5,637 nt of DNA from Draconibacterium orientale (lineage in GTDB: Bacteria > Bacteroidota > Bacteroidia > Bacteroidales > UBA1556). Under the pieces are notes generated by a model. That model saw only the letters and a program-made list of their open reading frames with translations, had not been told where the DNA came from and made no database searches. Every line of letters begins with the position of its first letter. Within the stretch, counting starts at the first letter, position 1. Positions 5,614 to 5,637 of the stretch are shown here, one piece after another. Position numbers and translations under genes: made by a program. The DNA is taken from positions 1 to 5,637 of the forward strand of contig DZDC01000137.1 of NCBI GenBank assembly GCA_022736595.1. Reading direction: 5' to 3'.

Positions 5614-5637
5614 GTATTTATTCTATTCTTATAATAA

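Overview
The window looks like ordinary chromosome from a member of the Bacteroidota. The pointers are TAnnTTTG-type -7 promoter boxes with TTTG -33 boxes, gene starts with A/T-rich leaders and no Shine-Dalgarno motif, an RprXY-type kinase/regulator pair in kinase-first order, and two families of exported proteins (DUF3108, DUF4197). The genus cannot be told from sequence alone. There are no insertion sequences, phage genes, CRISPR arrays, tRNA or rRNA genes.

Layout. The left quarter (58-1431, minus strand) is a complete radA, encoding the RadA/Sms recombination-repair ATPase. A 309-bp divergent intergenic region follows (1432-1740). It is not empty. On the minus strand it has a promoter-like sequence near 1625-1653 and a very good intrinsic terminator at 1453-1492 that ends just upstream of the radA start. 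The pair could delimit an unannotated small RNA of about 165 nt or a radA attenuator. On the plus strand it has a TACCTTTG box that almost touches the kinase start codon, with phased TTAAA repeats upstream.

Rightward from 1741 all four genes are on the plus strand: a two-TM sensor histidine kinase (1741-3159), an OmpR/PhoB-family response regulator (3196-3891), a secreted DUF3108 protein (3959-4741) and a DUF4197 lipoprotein (4761-5534). The gaps are 36, 67 and 19 bp. The kinase and regulator form one two-component system. The two envelope proteins form a tight pair that may share its transcript. An intrinsic terminator with a CCCCTTCGGGG core closes the block at about 5592-5613, and a perfect TAnnTTTG box lies between the last stop codon and this terminator.

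Working together (inference): the kinase senses something in the envelope or periplasm, phosphorylates the regulator, and may regulate its own operon and the downstream envelope proteins. The protein-coding content is conventional. The least explained parts are the radA/kinase intergenic region and the promoter-hairpin-terminator arrangement at the right end. No clearly new multi-gene system is visible.
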